Positions 22,150 through 33,690 of a stretch of DNA of 64,000 nt are shown here, one piece after another (the first letter of the stretch is position 1; every line of letters starts with the position of its first letter). The notes below the pieces were generated by a model. The model had not been told where the DNA came from and searched no databases. It saw only the letters and a program-made list of their open reading frames with translations. Origin of the DNA: Eutreptiella sp. 'Long Island Sound 2002' (lineage: Eukaryota; Euglenozoa; Euglenophyceae; Eutreptiales; Eutreptiaceae); NCBI GenBank assembly GCA_964036045.1, contig OZ038378.1, positions 140,522,765-140,586,764 of the forward strand, read 5' to 3'. Position numbers and translations under genes: made by a program.

Positions 22150-24000
22150 CACAACAAATCAACATAGTGCAAACCCCATCTCTCAGGTGAAGAATAGGTG
22201 CAATGGACTTGGAACCTTGCAAACAGTGACCGAGACTCACACCCCCCCCCCCCCCCCCGGACCTCTTCCCTGCCACCTACTCTTATTGTGTTGCATTACT
22301 CAGCTCAGAGATCTTGAGTGGGGTGTTCTGAGGACAATGTCTCCTCTGCGTTCGGAAAGGTTTTTTTTCGATTCAAGAGCCTTTCCCTGACCCCTATTCA
22401 CGCATCCCCGACCCTCCAACAACCATCCTCCTCCTCCAAAAAAACACGTGTTCTCCCCCTTTTTGAACAGAACTGTGATTTGGTGGCGCTCAAAGTGCCA
22501 AAAGTGCACATCACTAACATAAAGCAACACGCTGCAGACCAAGCTGCCAAAGCAGCAGAAGAAACGGAGCTGGAGGAGGAGCAGGCCTTGTATGACTATG
22601 AGAACCGCTGAACCCGCTCAACCCATGGAGCATTCTGCGGCAATTGTGGGGACCTATTCACCTTCGTGCCGAACACATGTCCAGTTCGGATTCAGTGCTG
22701 GCTGGTGAATTGCTGGCGTATATACGAATGCACCCTGGAGCACGCTGGTTCGCATTGAGAATGCCACCACAGGCTCATACGCTGCTGACGAGTCCGCTGC
22801 ACGGTTGGCAAAGGGCAACTGTTCGGGGCTCGATTTGTGCCATGAATCCCTGAAGAGGAACTGGTAATTGCAGAGATGTAGTGAAAGATGCTTTGCCCAA
22901 GACTGCCCCTGAAAGCAAATTGAGTGCTGGTACGTCCGCTAAGGGAGTGAGGCGTTGCCCTGTTGCACCAGGATGCTCACAAGCTGCGCTCGTTAGGTTA
23001 GGTTAGTGGTGTTGGAGGAGAGGGCGGCTCAGCTGATGCTCCCCTCTGTCTTGGGCTGTGAGGAAGTCGATTTGAAGAACTTGAAATCAAACTAAACGGG
23101 ACACTCTACATGGCAGTCCCTCATCATTCACATTGCGTTTGCAGAGGTCACGCTGGCAGGGCTGCGGGAAGGCTGGGGCAACCTCTTCTTTGTGACATTC
23201 ATAGGCCCTTTTTTCTTGATGAAAAGCAGCCATGTTTGAACCATCCCTCGGAACCAACTTGGCGTGGTGCAAGAAGGTTGGTATTCACAGCCTTCATCCC
23301 TCTCAAGGTTATACTCGATTGTGTGAGCCCACCGATCAAGGCTGTCCGTACACTTTGGCTCATCCGAACTCCCATGACACTTGTTACATTCCGTTGCATT
23401 TTTTTGGGCACTTTTGAAGGAGCTCAAGAAATACCAAAGCAAACCACTAACGTGGTGCGTCAGATGCTGAGTGCTGCTGGAATTGTGATTTGCATGGCTG
23501 CTGAAAGTGTAGCAGTCTCTTGCGACGGGACGCAGTATCGGCCGAGTCTTGGAGGAAGAAGCGGTTGGTTCTATTAGGGGCTGTGGGAAGTGCAGAACAT
23601 GACCTGCGCAGTTTTGGTCAACGGTAGAAAATCACTGAGTGAAGGGAGTCAAGCAGACATGATGGAATTAGTGGTTGAAATGAAGCTTACATTGGTTGAT
23701 GACGGCTGCACATGTGCATGCCCACCAGAGCCTGCAGCAGAGTAGGCAGATTTTGAGAGAGACCAAATACAATGTCAGTTGTTGTCTCATGCTGCTGCAG
23801 TGCTATTTGTGAAGGGCAGGGATGTTGGTTGGGATACCAAGGCAGGTAGTTGAAATCAAGATCAGCCAGGCAGCCTGTCCATTCACAGCAGGCAGTGTGT
23901 CCAACTAGTGTTGATTTGGTGCAGTTGTTTGTAAACCACCAGCACGTCAGCCTGAGGCACGTTACCATGCTGCACATGGTAGGGGACAAAACCCCCCCAT
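22150..24000. other. No gene securely recognised
   Basis: A C18 run lies near 22240. The frame 22318-22611 (plus) has a charged helical C-terminus (for example AAKAAEETELEEEQALYDYE) and could be an exon. A GTTTGCAG acceptor near 23145 is followed by a short hydrophobic frame (LAGLREGWGNLFFVTFIGPF). Neither can be assigned, and no exon chain could be built. Confidence 0.35.
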
Positions 24001-24039
24001 TTTGGGTGAATAAACCCCTCTGAGGGTTTCTCCTCCACA

Positions 24040-25130
24040 GAAGGTTTTTTTTTCACCTAAACTGGGGGTTTTTTTTCTGGGGGGGTTTAGGGGTTTGTTT
24101 CTCCCTGTTTTTTTGGGCGGGTTGCATCTGCTGGGGGAACTTTTTTTCAGGGTTTGTTCCCCTGGTTTGGCGGTTTTTTTTCCACCACTTTTGGGTTTTT
24201 TTTTCTCCCCGTTCGGTGGGGGGGTTCACCCATTCTGGGGGAGTTTTTCACCACTTTTGGGTTGTTTTTTCACCCTTTTACCAGTAGCCCATGGTTTCCA
24301 ACATCTTTGCAAAGTGTGAGGTTGGAATGCATAGGTGCGTGTGGGCTGCGATGGTCGTCAACTGTGCCCCCCCCCCCCCTATTGTGCTACGGTGATTGTG
24401 CTACGCTGGGGGGTTTTTTTGTGACTGGGGGCGGGGGGGGGGGGGGCATTTCCATTTCAGGCATAGAGGTAAGAGGGGTGGTGGTAATGAAACTTTTGCG
24501 GTATGGAAGGGCAGCACAGAAATCACGGAGGGGACAGAAAGGGGGATGCACTGCCAAGAAAGAACAGATTCAGACAGGGGGCAGGAGAAAGACAAGTTCT
24601 GTTTCATTACCGAGTTGAATTCTCATTTTTGCGTTGCATTGTGCTGTTCGCTCTTTTGCAGGAGAGTGGAGTTTCAGTCAAAGTACAGAACTCAGTTTTT
24701 GGTCAGGTTCGGGGAGGGGGGCATTAACAATAGGGGACCTGCAAAGGAACGTGTGTTGGTGAGAAGAAGGTTGAAGTTGCTTTGTGACAATGGCAGGAAA
24801 GGTTAGTTGTTGTGGTGGTGGTGCGTACCAAAAAAACCCCCTGTTTTGGCGCAACCCCCCCCCCCCGGCTAAAATGTACCAAAAGCCCCCCCCCCCCCCA
24901 AATGTACGACCCCCCCTGGGATTTTTTGGCACAAGTTGGAGGGTTCTTTGGTACATTTTTCGGTTTTTTGTACATTTTGGGGGGTTTTTTGGTACATTTT
25001 GGCACGGTTTGGTACAATTTCGGTTTTTTGGTACAATTTGGGTTTTTTTTTAATACAAAACGGGGTGTTTTATGGGACAATTCAGGGGGTTTTACGGTGC
25101 AATTCAGGGGGTTTCAAGTACACATCTGGG
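24040..25130 (+). repeat. Strand-skewed G/T-rich tract with inverted C/A-rich block
   Basis: Runs of T7-T9 alternate with GGGG throughout 24040-24290 and 24920-25120 (GGTACATTTTGG-like words repeat). Between about 24820 and 24915 the skew flips to A/C-rich (GTACCAAAAAAACCCCC, AAATGTACCAAAAGCC), which is complementary to the following G/T block and could fold into a long imperfect hairpin. The frames here are composition artefacts. Confidence 0.7.
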
Positions 25131-26300
25131 CAAAGGCTGATTAAAGTCCTGGACGCTGTGCGACGGGTTAAGCGAGAGGGTCATGGGTCAGGGGCTGGCG
25201 CAGCCTCCCCCCCCCTCCTGCCGCCCACCCCTTGGTGTCGCGGCGCTATGGAAGGACTGGTGCCCCGAGGTCAGGTTTCTTCCCCCTCCGCTCGCGCATG
25301 GCCCAGGCCCGGGTACCCTAAGTTTCTTGTGGACGCTGATTGCACGCCCGACCTTTGCGAGGCTCCTCATTGCCTCATCCTCATCAAGTACACGTCTGGG
25401 GATTTTCAATACATTTCGTCTAGGCTTTGTCGGACATTTTTCGGGCTGTTTTTTGTGCACATTGTTTGCAGGACGTGGCTGTTTTGGGGCTGAAAATATG
25501 GCACAAATACGTACAGGTGGGTACGGCAGGGGAGGTGGGGGGTGCTGTAGGGGGCTGACCTCGGGTTGAGCCCTTGGAAGAAGAAGCAACCCACCGTAAA
25601 TGAATTGGCAGAAAAGAACGAGAGAGCACATTGCAGGGGCGGAGGGGGGGGCGTTCATATGGAACAAGTAAATATGGAACAGTGCAGGTATGAAAGGGCA
25701 CGTGGCAGCATAACAAAGGAAGCACATGGCTGCAATGCAAAGTTTTCACCCCCAAAAAGATGGACCTAATGGCAGACCAAAAAGTTGTGTAGAAAGGAAA
25801 AAAAGCCGAGTAATCCATCTGTGGGGTCTTTTTTTGTACAAAAGGGGGGCAAAGGCCAAATTATAGTCCTAGATGTTTCATTTTAGTACAAAAAGAGGCA
25901 CCCAAGTTGTCTTTTCTGCACACAATGTTTTACAAGTGTAGCGTATGCGGGGAAGCCAAATGAGGGTTTGGGCGAAAGCGTGTTTTTGATGGTGCATATT
26001 TCACCGAATTTGGTGAAGAGGGGCTCAGATACTCTCCAGACACATGATTTGATCGCTTTTGGTTGATGAATCCTAGTATTGCGGAGCCAACTCTCCACTC
26101 CATTGCCGAACGTCAATTATAGCCATAAGGTTTCACATTGCATGGGGTAATGGTTTGGTATTAGAGGACAAGAGTTTTCGAGGGTTCTTTTTCCCAAGCG
26201 CGGACTTCACCACAGCTTTGTCGTCCACAAAAGGTTCGACTCATTTTTCTTACACCTTCGACTTTCCGTCCAAAGGGCTTGCCATGTGGTGCCATCGGAC
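25130..26300. other. No gene recognised
   Basis: A GC-rich portion (25180-25330) with Pro/Arg-rich chance frames is followed by mixed DNA. The phrase GGGCAAAGGC, then AAAGTCCTGGA (near 25128), recurs as GGGCAAAGGC, then ATAGTCCTAGA (near 25847), suggesting a dispersed repeat. Confidence 0.4.
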
Positions 26301-26328
26301 CTTGATATGAGTCGAAGTGTGGATAATG

Positions 26329-26990
26329 CTACTGGGGTGTTTGCGCTAGAGGCCTATGCATCGGCGGAGAAGATGGTGTTTGGATGTAACCGTTGAAGAA
26401 CATGAGCGTTTTCGATAACTCTTCTTTTATCTTTATAATTGTTGTGGATGCAGTTGCTTTGTAAGCCTCCAAGGTTTGCTCCATTTGTAAGCATCTTGTT
26501 GAGGCCATGTTGAGATCTGCAGTTGGAGATTCCAATGTCTTAGTCGCGTTCTCTGCAACCACGGTCAAGAACTCGATCTTCTTTTGTAGCGCCATGCATT
26601 TTAGCTGGAGTTCATTACAATTAGCTGCAATTCGAACCCGAATCGCATTTCAACTGGTCTTCAGCCGCTCAAACTGCTGCTCCAGGTTAGTAGCCGCATT
26701 CTTCGACACCCATTGATTCCACTTTGTCTCTTGTGTTAGCAGTTTCACTTGGAGTCCTGCATTCACCGTTTGGAGCCTATAGAGATCGAGTGACATCAAA
26801 GGTAACCATTTTGGTTCGCGATCGGTGCTCCGCATCATGATTAGCTTATGCAACAAGTTCCAAAACTCTTGATGCAGCAGCGAGTCTAGACGGAACAAGC
26901 CGTTGCCGACAAAATGCAGCATAGCTTTGCCATCGAAGATGTTGTTGTTGCCCATCAGGTTCAATTCAATATAGTTTTGTCTTCACGCAC
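26329..26990 (-). pseudogene. Coiled-coil protein relic (gag-like?)
   Basis: One minus-strand frame spans 26964 to 26329 with a single TGA at 26650-26652 (context AGT TGA AAT). The first half includes GKAMLHFVGNGLFRLDSLLH and FWNLLHKLIMMRS. The second half is helical and heptad-like (MALQKKIEFLTVVAENATKT, CLQMEQTLEAYKATASTTII). A coiled-coil tail of this sort is common in retrotransposon gag and structural proteins, but there is no zinc knuckle or other diagnostic motif. The frame upstream of 26964 is closed. Confidence 0.4.
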
Positions 26991-26999
26991 TGAAATTGA

Positions 27000-27480
27000 A
27001 ATTGATCAAATGGATCGAATATTGATTCTCCGACCACCAAACTTGGAAGCCAACTGATGTGGTCGTGTCTAAGTGGTAGACAAAATACGTCTAGCGGAAC
27101 AGTAAGACTGCTAAGTCTGGAACAGCCTATACTGTTCCACAAGACGTAAGAGTTGTGCCAGATGACGTACTACCGTCTAGTCGAATAGTATGACAAACAG
27201 TTAGACGTAGGATCGAGCTCTACCAACCAACCACAGCCTAGACCCACCCACTATGTTATACTATGTTATCATATGTTATGTTATGTTTAACTGTCTGCAA
27301 GAGACATGTGTAATGTGTTTCGACGTATGTATGTGTCTTCATGTGATTGATTCAATAACCCAGGAGCTGCAAGAACTCTGGCCGAATATTTTCTCAGTAA
27401 TTTACTTCTGTTTGTTCTGCAAAGTTGCGACTTGCTAACCGTCGGCATTGCTCTCCTGTGATCCGTCATCCATGATGGGA
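27000..27480. other. Possible solo LTR-like segment, no gene
   Basis: Read on the minus strand, the segment ends in ACACGACCACA at 27059 and contains repeated TACGTCTA and GACGTA words plus TATGTTATG runs. It lies directly upstream of the minus-strand relic at 26990, where a 5' LTR would be expected. No partner copy was found in the window, so the call is weak. Confidence 0.2.
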
Positions 27481-27544
27481 AAACGTTTCTGGTTTACTCT
27501 CACTTGTGTTTGTTCCTTGTATATGCTTTTGAAAACCTTGCTGA

Positions 27545-28240
27545 TTTTCCACAACTCAAAATGAAGTCCACACAGAGGTAATGTAGAGCAAGTCCAGACA
27601 CCGGATCAATCGAATCAGGATAAGTCCTTCCACAATCAAAAACATGTGTAACAAAGAGGGGCTGCAGATAGACAAATGTAGATCTAAATACAAAGCTCCA
27701 ATGGTTTATAAACAAAAAAGATGATTTTATGTGAAAACTGGCAAGACTCAGGCCACCAAGATAGCACCAAGCACTTCATGTGCACTCTTTTGGATGAAAT
27801 GGAGCTGGTTAGGAATCTGGGGCAAAGGAGTTAGGCCAGACACAAAATATGGCTTGGCTAGCAAGGCCAAGCAACTGAATTCAGAAACAGCTACAAAGTA
27901 GGACCACAATAAGTGGTAGAATCAATTGAGTATAGGGGTCTTGAGGTGGGGGACCACTAGGCTTAACCTCCAAGGCCTTAGGCATGAAGTGCCTACCTTA
28001 TTTCCGTATAACCTCCATGAAGGAAGATACCTCCGCTCAGTTGAGTGGTAGGGGTGAACTTCATGGGGGGCTAGGGTTATAACCCTAGTTACTTTGAGAA
28101 ATTGTACTTCAAACTTCAAAAGAAAGACAAAAATGATTAAGTTAGTCTCAACATCAACAAAAGGTTTTTAAGGGGGGGCTCAGTCTGGATCAAGTCCCCC
28201 AAGAAAGACATGGCAGTGACTTTTTTTCTTAGTCCCCCTG
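27545..28240 (+). repeat. Left arm of a long inverted repeat
   Basis: The arm matches, in reverse orientation, the segment 36322-36985. Shared landmarks (left text) are GGCTGCAGATAGACAA, GTGAAAACTGG, CAAGCAACTGAATTCAGAA, AGGCTTAACCTCCAAGGCC, ACCTCCGCTCAGTTGAGTGG, an 18-bp perfect palindrome CTAGGGTTATAACCCTAG (28071-28088) and AAGAAAGACATGGCAGTGAC. Similarity is obvious by eye along most of the length but with many substitutions and small gaps. It could be a terminal inverted repeat of a composite element or two dispersed copies in opposite orientation. Confidence 0.7.
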
Positions 28241-28349
28241 GAGTACTAGTTGATCAAGCTAGTAGGACCGAGGAAAAAGGCTCAAATTTCCCCAAAATTA
28301 CCTCAGAAAATGCATTAAACCAGCCAAAGACACTCTCATCGGTTCATAC

Positions 28350-29150
28350 TTGTTGCGATGTTGGTCGGTGCCAGGTGTGTGGGGCCGGCACGGTACGTTT
28401 GTACTGTGCGCCGCCCGCCCGCCGCGGGGGAGAAAAGCCATGACAAGTGGTCGGACCGCTGTAAAAACATTTTTCCCCTGTCGGTGCCCTGTTCCCTGCC
28501 CCGCCCTGGCAGTGTTGCATGCACAATCCATTATCCGGTATTTCGTGGTGCTCCGTAGCCGTACTTCCAGTTTCGCTTGTGCCACTCATATGTACACCCC
28601 CCGTCTGTGGCAAGGCCCCGCCGGTCCCCCTCGGTGTGTCCCTGTGCTCCCCATGGGAGCCCCAGGGTGTTGTCCCAGCTCGGTGGTGCTGTGCTCGTGC
28701 TCGTGCCTGTCTGTCTGCCGTGCGCCTTCTCGTGTCGTGCGTTGCGGGTCATTCGGGTGGCGTCTCTGTGTCACGGTGCTGGGTGTGGTGGCTAGGATGG
28801 TTAGGGTAGTTCGGCTTGTGCTGTGGTGTCGGGACGCTCCGTCCGACGTGGCGGGTTGGGCTCGGCGTAACACACCCGTGCCTGTTGGCAAGGGGGTCGG
28901 CGCGGCCCCGTGTGGTGAGCTTGTGGCCCCCCGCATGCCCCGGGTAGGGTTGTGGAGGACAGGAGTACCGGGCAGTGTTGCAGCCCCCTTCCCTCTCATG
29001 GACGCTGTTAACTGTCTGCGGGGAGTGTGCCCCCCGTACCATTTGCATAAGTTATACGTGTCGTAACCTTACGCGTCCCAGGCGCTCAACTCCCCGGAGG
29101 AGGTGCGCGCTGGTCCCCGCGGTGCACTTATCTTCGGATGCTCGCCCTGG
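28350..29150. other. GC-rich island, outer part, no gene recognised
   Basis: Composition rises sharply to GC-rich at about 28350. Long frames exist on both strands (for example 28350-29066 plus), but they are Cys/Arg/Val-rich in one direction and Pro/Thr/Arg-rich in the other, as expected for stop-poor GC-rich DNA. No motif is found. Confidence 0.4.
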
Positions 29151-30490
29151 ACGGTAATACTCTGGCCGGTGGTTCGCTAACATTCTTGTGGTTATCGGCC
29201 CGGCCGCGGGTTCCGCGTATTTGGCTGGGCCCTTTGCCCGGCCCCTTGTGGATCCAGCTCGCGGGAGAGGAGGATGAGGCGGGAGGACCGGTCCGGGCGT
29301 GGCGCCGCCTCGTTCCCTGCTGCAGGTGGATCGCGGGGTCCGAAAAGCGTGGCCCTCGCCCGGGGGGTTGTAGGAGGAAGTCGTGGGTTTTCCGTGCGTG
29401 CTTGACACCACGGGTTGCGAAGGCCGGCCTCCACTCTCCGGGCATCTGTTGCATGTGTCGGGCAGGTTGACGTCCGTCTCGTCGGTTTGTCGGACCGTCA
29501 GGTGTTGCTGGGGTGTGTTGCGTGGCTGTGTGCCACTGGGTCGTCGCGGTAGTACCTGTGGCCAGGCGCGGCTCAGGGTCCTGAGGGGGCGTCCCATGCG
29601 TCGCACCAGCGCCCCTTGGAGGTTACTGAAGTTTGCGTGCACAAGGGCTGGGCGTGCCGCCCGGGTCTCCGCCTCAGTGCGGACGGCGGGTTGCCGTCAA
29701 TTGCCCAGCGCCAGCGCCCGGATCCGGTGGCGTGCGCTGTTTGACAACACCCCCGTGATCATCCGTTCGGCTGCGGGCTCCGCGTGTTTGGCTGGCCCCG
29801 TTGCCCGGCCCCTCGCGGACCCGTTACGTGGGAGAGGAGGGTCAGGTGGGATGGCGGCCCTGGGTGTGGCGCTGCCCCCTTTCCTTGTTGCAGGCGGGTC
29901 GCTGGGGTCCGGGAAGTGCGGCCCCCGTCCGGGGGATGTGGGAAGAGGTCGCTGGGGTCATATTTGTGTCCGACACCGTGGGCTGCTAAGGCTAGCCTCC
30001 ACTCCTTGGGTGTCCGTCGTGCGTGCCGGGCAGGTGGACGCCATCCCCGCTGGTGTGTCCGGTCGACGGGTGGTGCCGTAGCATGTTGCACGGCCGCGCG
30101 TTGCTGGGTTGTACGAGGGGTCTTGTTGGGCGAGGTCTGCCCGGCCGGGGTCTTTGTGGTTCGTGGCCGACCCCGCTGCCGCTGGCGTGACGGTCATCGT
30201 CCGGTCATCTGGCGGGAGGAGGCGGTCCCAGCTTCGCCGCGCCGTCTCTTCCCTGCGCGTGGCCGGTGTGGGACTCGTGCCGTGCGCGTGCGGCCGTGCG
30301 TCGTCGCTGCAGGTCCTGTGGTCGGCCGCGGGTCAGGGCCCTGGGGGGTTACCCTCACGTCGTACAAGGGCGCTGCGGAGGGCACTGAAGATTTCGTGCA
30401 CCAGGGCCGCGTGCGCCGCCCGGGCCTCCGTCTCAGTGCGGATGGCAGGCTGCAGCTGCCCGCCCAGCGCCAGTGCCCGGATCTGGTGGA
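29150..30490 (-). pseudogene. Tandem diverged copies of a GC-rich coding module
   Basis: Two blocks recur in the same order and orientation. Block 1 is 29190-29470 and again 29763-30040. Block 2 is 29510-29755 and again 30125-30490. In the minus-strand reading, block 2 encodes ALVHANFSNLQGALVRRMG in one copy and ALVHEIFSALRSALVRREG in the other. The conservation is visible at peptide level despite DNA divergence, so the module was once coding. The outer copy is out of frame in places. Confidence 0.5.
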
Positions 30491-31169
30491 TCGCGAAGAC
30501 GGGGCACAGGTTGGGCTCAGTGGGGGTTTCCGCCGTCGGTTCCGGGATGGCCTCCATCTGCTGCCAGCCGTCGAGGTAGAATCTCCACGCCGCTGACCAC
30601 GCCCTGGTCCGCGGCCAGCGGCGCCGCGCCCACCGCCAGAGGCAGTAGAGGGCGTGGGCTGAATGCCAGGTGCCTGCCGTCCCCGACACAATGGCAGTCA
30701 GGGGGTCCGGGGGTTGGTCTGGGGGCAGGGGGGTAGCGTTGTCCGGCAGGTCCGTGGTCGCCCGGAGCATGGAGTCGACGGCCTCCGGGCTCCAATGGTT
30801 GTCCTGCGGGTGTGGGATGATCCGCACCTGGTAATAGTGGCCATTCTCCAACACGATCATGGCGATGGTACCGGGGTCACGTTCGCGCGGCGGGGGCGCT
30901 GCGCGCGCCGTCTCCGGGTAGTGTGCCGTCAGGTTCGTGAGGTTGTGCCCCCTGCTAGGGCGGTCCCGCTTTCCCATGCCTCCAGGCCCTCGTGCGGTGG
31001 GATACGGAGGTTGTCGGGTCTCGGTGGTGGGGCGGCCCGCTCCCGGCCTCCGGTGGTGGGTGCGCGCCTGGGGTCCGTCGGCGGCGCTATGAGCGTGTGT
31101 ACCCAGCCCAGGTGTGGGACCCACACGGCCCATTGGGCCGGTTGGTGGGTGTTGAACCACCAGATCCAC
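30333..31169 (-). pseudogene. C-terminal half of a possible Ulp1/C48-like protease
   Basis: The 278-codon minus-strand frame holds two segments that fit the order of a C48 (Ulp1/adenain-like) cysteine peptidase: a strand with NGHYYQVRI, which could supply the catalytic His, and, about 120 residues later, EPNLCPVFAIHQIRALALG, which could supply the Cys in a N-x-C-x-x-F setting. Such proteases cut SUMO-type substrates or polyproteins and are often carried by eukaryotic transposons. It continues, after a frame change, from the upstream frame 30929-32125. Family assignment is tentative. Confidence 0.35.
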
Positions 31170-32125
31170 GCTTCAATGAGGTCGTCAGAGACCTGTGTCC
31201 CGGGGGTGACGAGCGCCTGGAGCTGTTGCACAAAGATTTGGGTCGTCGGGGCATGTGGCAGGGGGACTACGGCAAAAAGCCTGTTCGGGTCGACGTTACG
31301 GAGGTGTTCCCGGAGGTTGGCCACCAGCTCGCTCGAGGGCGTGGAGGCGTGGATGTCGTAGAGCGCCCTCAGTTCCGCCTCGTCGAAGGGACCCGTGCCC
31401 CGTTGCTGTGGCGGTCGGGGGGGCGGGGGGGGCATGGCCACCCGGTCTTGGTCCAGTGCCGCGTCAGCCGGGGAGGGGTGCCGTGAGGTGGCGCCCGGGT
31501 GTCCCCCAGGCACGTACTCCGTGGGGGGTTCCCGTTGCCGGGGCATCGAGCAGGGTGTGGCGGTGGGCAGTGGGCCAGCGGGCTCCTTGGGGCTGGAGGT
31601 CCCTGTCATCTCTGTGTCCGCCCTTGGTCCGCTCGCGTCGTGTCCCGGCTGCCGCGATGTGCCCTCTGTGGCCTGGCAGCTTCTGGACTGCGGGGAGGGC
31701 TGCCCCCCCGCCCCTTGCGTAGGGCTGGGGTCGGGCGCGGGCTCCCTTGGTCGCGTGTCTGTGGCGTGTGGTCCTCTCGGTAGCGGATCGGCCGCTGACC
31801 CCGGGAGGGAGGCGGCGGATGAGCTGGACGTTTCGCCCGCCGTCTGGCGAGGGTCCGCTTGAAGCGCTGCTTGCCGCTCGCGCTCGGCCGGCGTGAGAAT
31901 GGTGGGGATGTGCGTCCGCTCGGTGCGGGGCCTCTTGGACCGGCGTCTAGGGTCGGAGGTCGATGATGTTCGCCGAGCGTGGGGGTCGCGGGGGTCCCCG
32001 TGGTCCCTGTCCATATCCTCATTGAAGACGACTCGTTGCGCTGCGGGGGGCGGCGTGCGGCTGCGGCGACGGGATCGGCCAGGGTGCCTCGTCTCTTGGT
32101 GCTGCTCCGGCGTGTCGCCTTGCAC
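30929..32125 (-). pseudogene. Pro/Arg-rich polyprotein segment with start of C48-like domain
   Basis: The 398-codon minus frame begins with an Arg/Pro-rich basic part (RRSRTPPPAAQRVVFNED, then RRRSKRPRTERTHIP, a nuclear-localisation-like stretch), passes through a long Pro/Ser/Thr-rich linker, and ends in a folded-looking domain: FDEAELRALYDIHAS, VANLREHLRNVDPNRLF, then VSDDLIEAWIWWFNTHQP and WAVWVPHLGWVHTLI. The VSDDLIEAWIWWF element resembles the L-N/D-D start of Ulp1-type domains. It joins the next frame (30333-31169) through a frame change, so the gene is decayed or read by frameshifting. Confidence 0.4.
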
Positions 32126-33459
32126 CCTCGAGGCGTGGGGACTGCCCGGGCTCCTCCGTGGGGCGAACGGCCGCAGGGGGCTGCTGTATGTGCCAGAGGG
32201 GGAAGCCCTACCGGGTGGTGGACCCCGTGGGTGTTCCAGTGAGTTTCGGTGCGCCGCCTGCCTGGGGGGTTCCGGGACGTCTTGGGACCGCGGCCGCCGG
32301 TGGCCTCAAGTGGTCCCTGGTAGCCCGGTGATCCAGGGATGTCCCAGATATTATGGTCCTGCATGGCTGTACGGATGCGCAGGGCGGCGCGCTGGTGCCA
32401 CCGCCAGTGCAGTCCGTTCATTTCATCTGGGCTGTAGGCTCCCATATGCGCCATGAGCCGGGTGGCCACATAGCGCCATTGGCCGGGGTGGTCCATGGTG
32501 GCGGGGGGTGTGTGCGCCGTCCGATGACCAAACGTGACGTCTGCCATGGTGCGTGTTCCCTCCGCGAGGTGGCGGGACCGCGAAGAAGGTACCCATCGCA
32601 TGCGGACCGCCAGTTCGAGCTGCTCCCCTGTGACAAGCCTGGGGATCCAGAAGCCTAGGTCTTGGGTCGCTTCCTGCTCCGCTTGTTCCCTGGGGTGGCT
32701 GGCGTCACCCTCCAAGCGTGCATAGTCCAGGGGTCCCCGCCCCCAGGGCGGGGCGGCCCCCGGCGGTGGGGCAACAGGCTCACTCGCGGTGTTGGTGGCC
32801 GCTTCCACGCGCGTGCCCTCACCTGGGGCGTTGCGCTCATCCGTAGTCCGGTCCGCCGCGCCGCTCGCGGTCGCCTACTTCTCGCCCGTAGTGGCAATCT
32901 GCCCCAGGACGGTGTAGTCGCGCTGGAGGTGCGCTTGTCGTGGCACCGTGAGGGGCGTATCGTCCGCCTGGTCGCGTTGTGGCTCCGGGTGGACGCGTGG
33001 CGTCTCCGGTGCTGGGACCGCCTGGGGGTCATCCCTGCAGGAGTCCATGAAGGCATCGAAGGAGTCGTCGTCGCGGTTGTGCCCGCTGGGTGACGTTCCT
33101 CCTTCGTCCGCGCGCTGGGGCGTGTCGGGCGTGGTTTCCCGAGCCTCTGACCCCACGCTGATTTCCGGTGGATCTCGTTGCAGCGCCTCCCCTGGCGTGC
33201 TCATGCCTGCGCGGGTCGCCAGGTTCTCCCGGGGGGCGGCGCCCGCGTGATCCGCGGCCGAGGGCCGGTGGGGGCCGTCCGCACACCCGGTGTCCGGAGC
33301 TGGCCCCTCGGGTTCCGCGTCAGGCTGGCCATCTGCCAATGCCTCGTCGCCTCCGTGTCCTGTTTCGTTCGTCAGGTCGGCACTCCGCACTGATGGCTGG
33401 TCCGTTCCCCCGTCAGGTTCCCCGATTGGTGCTGGTGTCGGCGTTCGTTGCGGGGGTCT
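31606..33459 (-). pseudogene. N-terminal acidic/Pro-rich part of the GC-rich polyprotein
   Basis: One minus frame is open from the LTR boundary at 33459 to 31606 apart from one TAG at 32875-32877. The first part is acidic and Pro-rich (DDDSFDAFMDSCRDDPQAVP). The second part has a compact region with FWIPRLVTGEQLELAVRMRW and MNGLHWRWHQRAALRIRTAM. After about 32130 the neighbouring frame (30929-32125) takes over the protein-like text. No family is recognised for this part. Its 5' end is cut by the LTR element at 33460. Confidence 0.35.
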
Positions 33460-33660
33460 TGCAGGAGGGCACAGGCACATGGGTGCGGAGATAGTCGCAG
33501 ATGCATCGTGCCTGTGGGATTTTCGATTATTTGAGTCTATCATGTCTTCGCTATTTGATTGATTGTTGTTGTATGTTTGTATGTGTTTATCATTATCGAT
33601 TACTGTCATTTCAGGGTTTGTTTGTATAGCATGATTTGCTATTGTGCGCGCTCTGTTGCA
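33460..33660 (+). repeat. 5' LTR of the gamma-subunit-carrying element
   Basis: It is 201 bp, TGCAGGAGGG to GTTGCA, and nearly identical to 35885-36085 (differences near CCTGTGGGATTTTCG versus CCGGTAGGATTTGCG and one G/T later). High identity implies a fairly recent insertion. The sequence has no stop on the minus strand, so unrelated frames read through it. Confidence 0.88.
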
Positions 33661-33690
33661 TGGTAGCATCGTCTTGTTCGGCACCTGTGA

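Noticed and set aside
23146-23230. Short hydrophobic frame as a formate/nitrite transporter exon
   Set aside because: Only a general W-x-N-x-F-x-G resemblance; no second motif or exon chain supports it.
28350-29066. 238-codon plus-strand frame in the GC-rich island
   Set aside because: It is Cys/Val/Arg-rich without motif; the conserved peptides of the island are on the minus strand.
32875-33684. Minus frame running through the 5' LTR (33460-33660) as coding
   Set aside because: The LTR part is open only because the repeat lacks stops; the same peptide appears at the other LTR in a different context.
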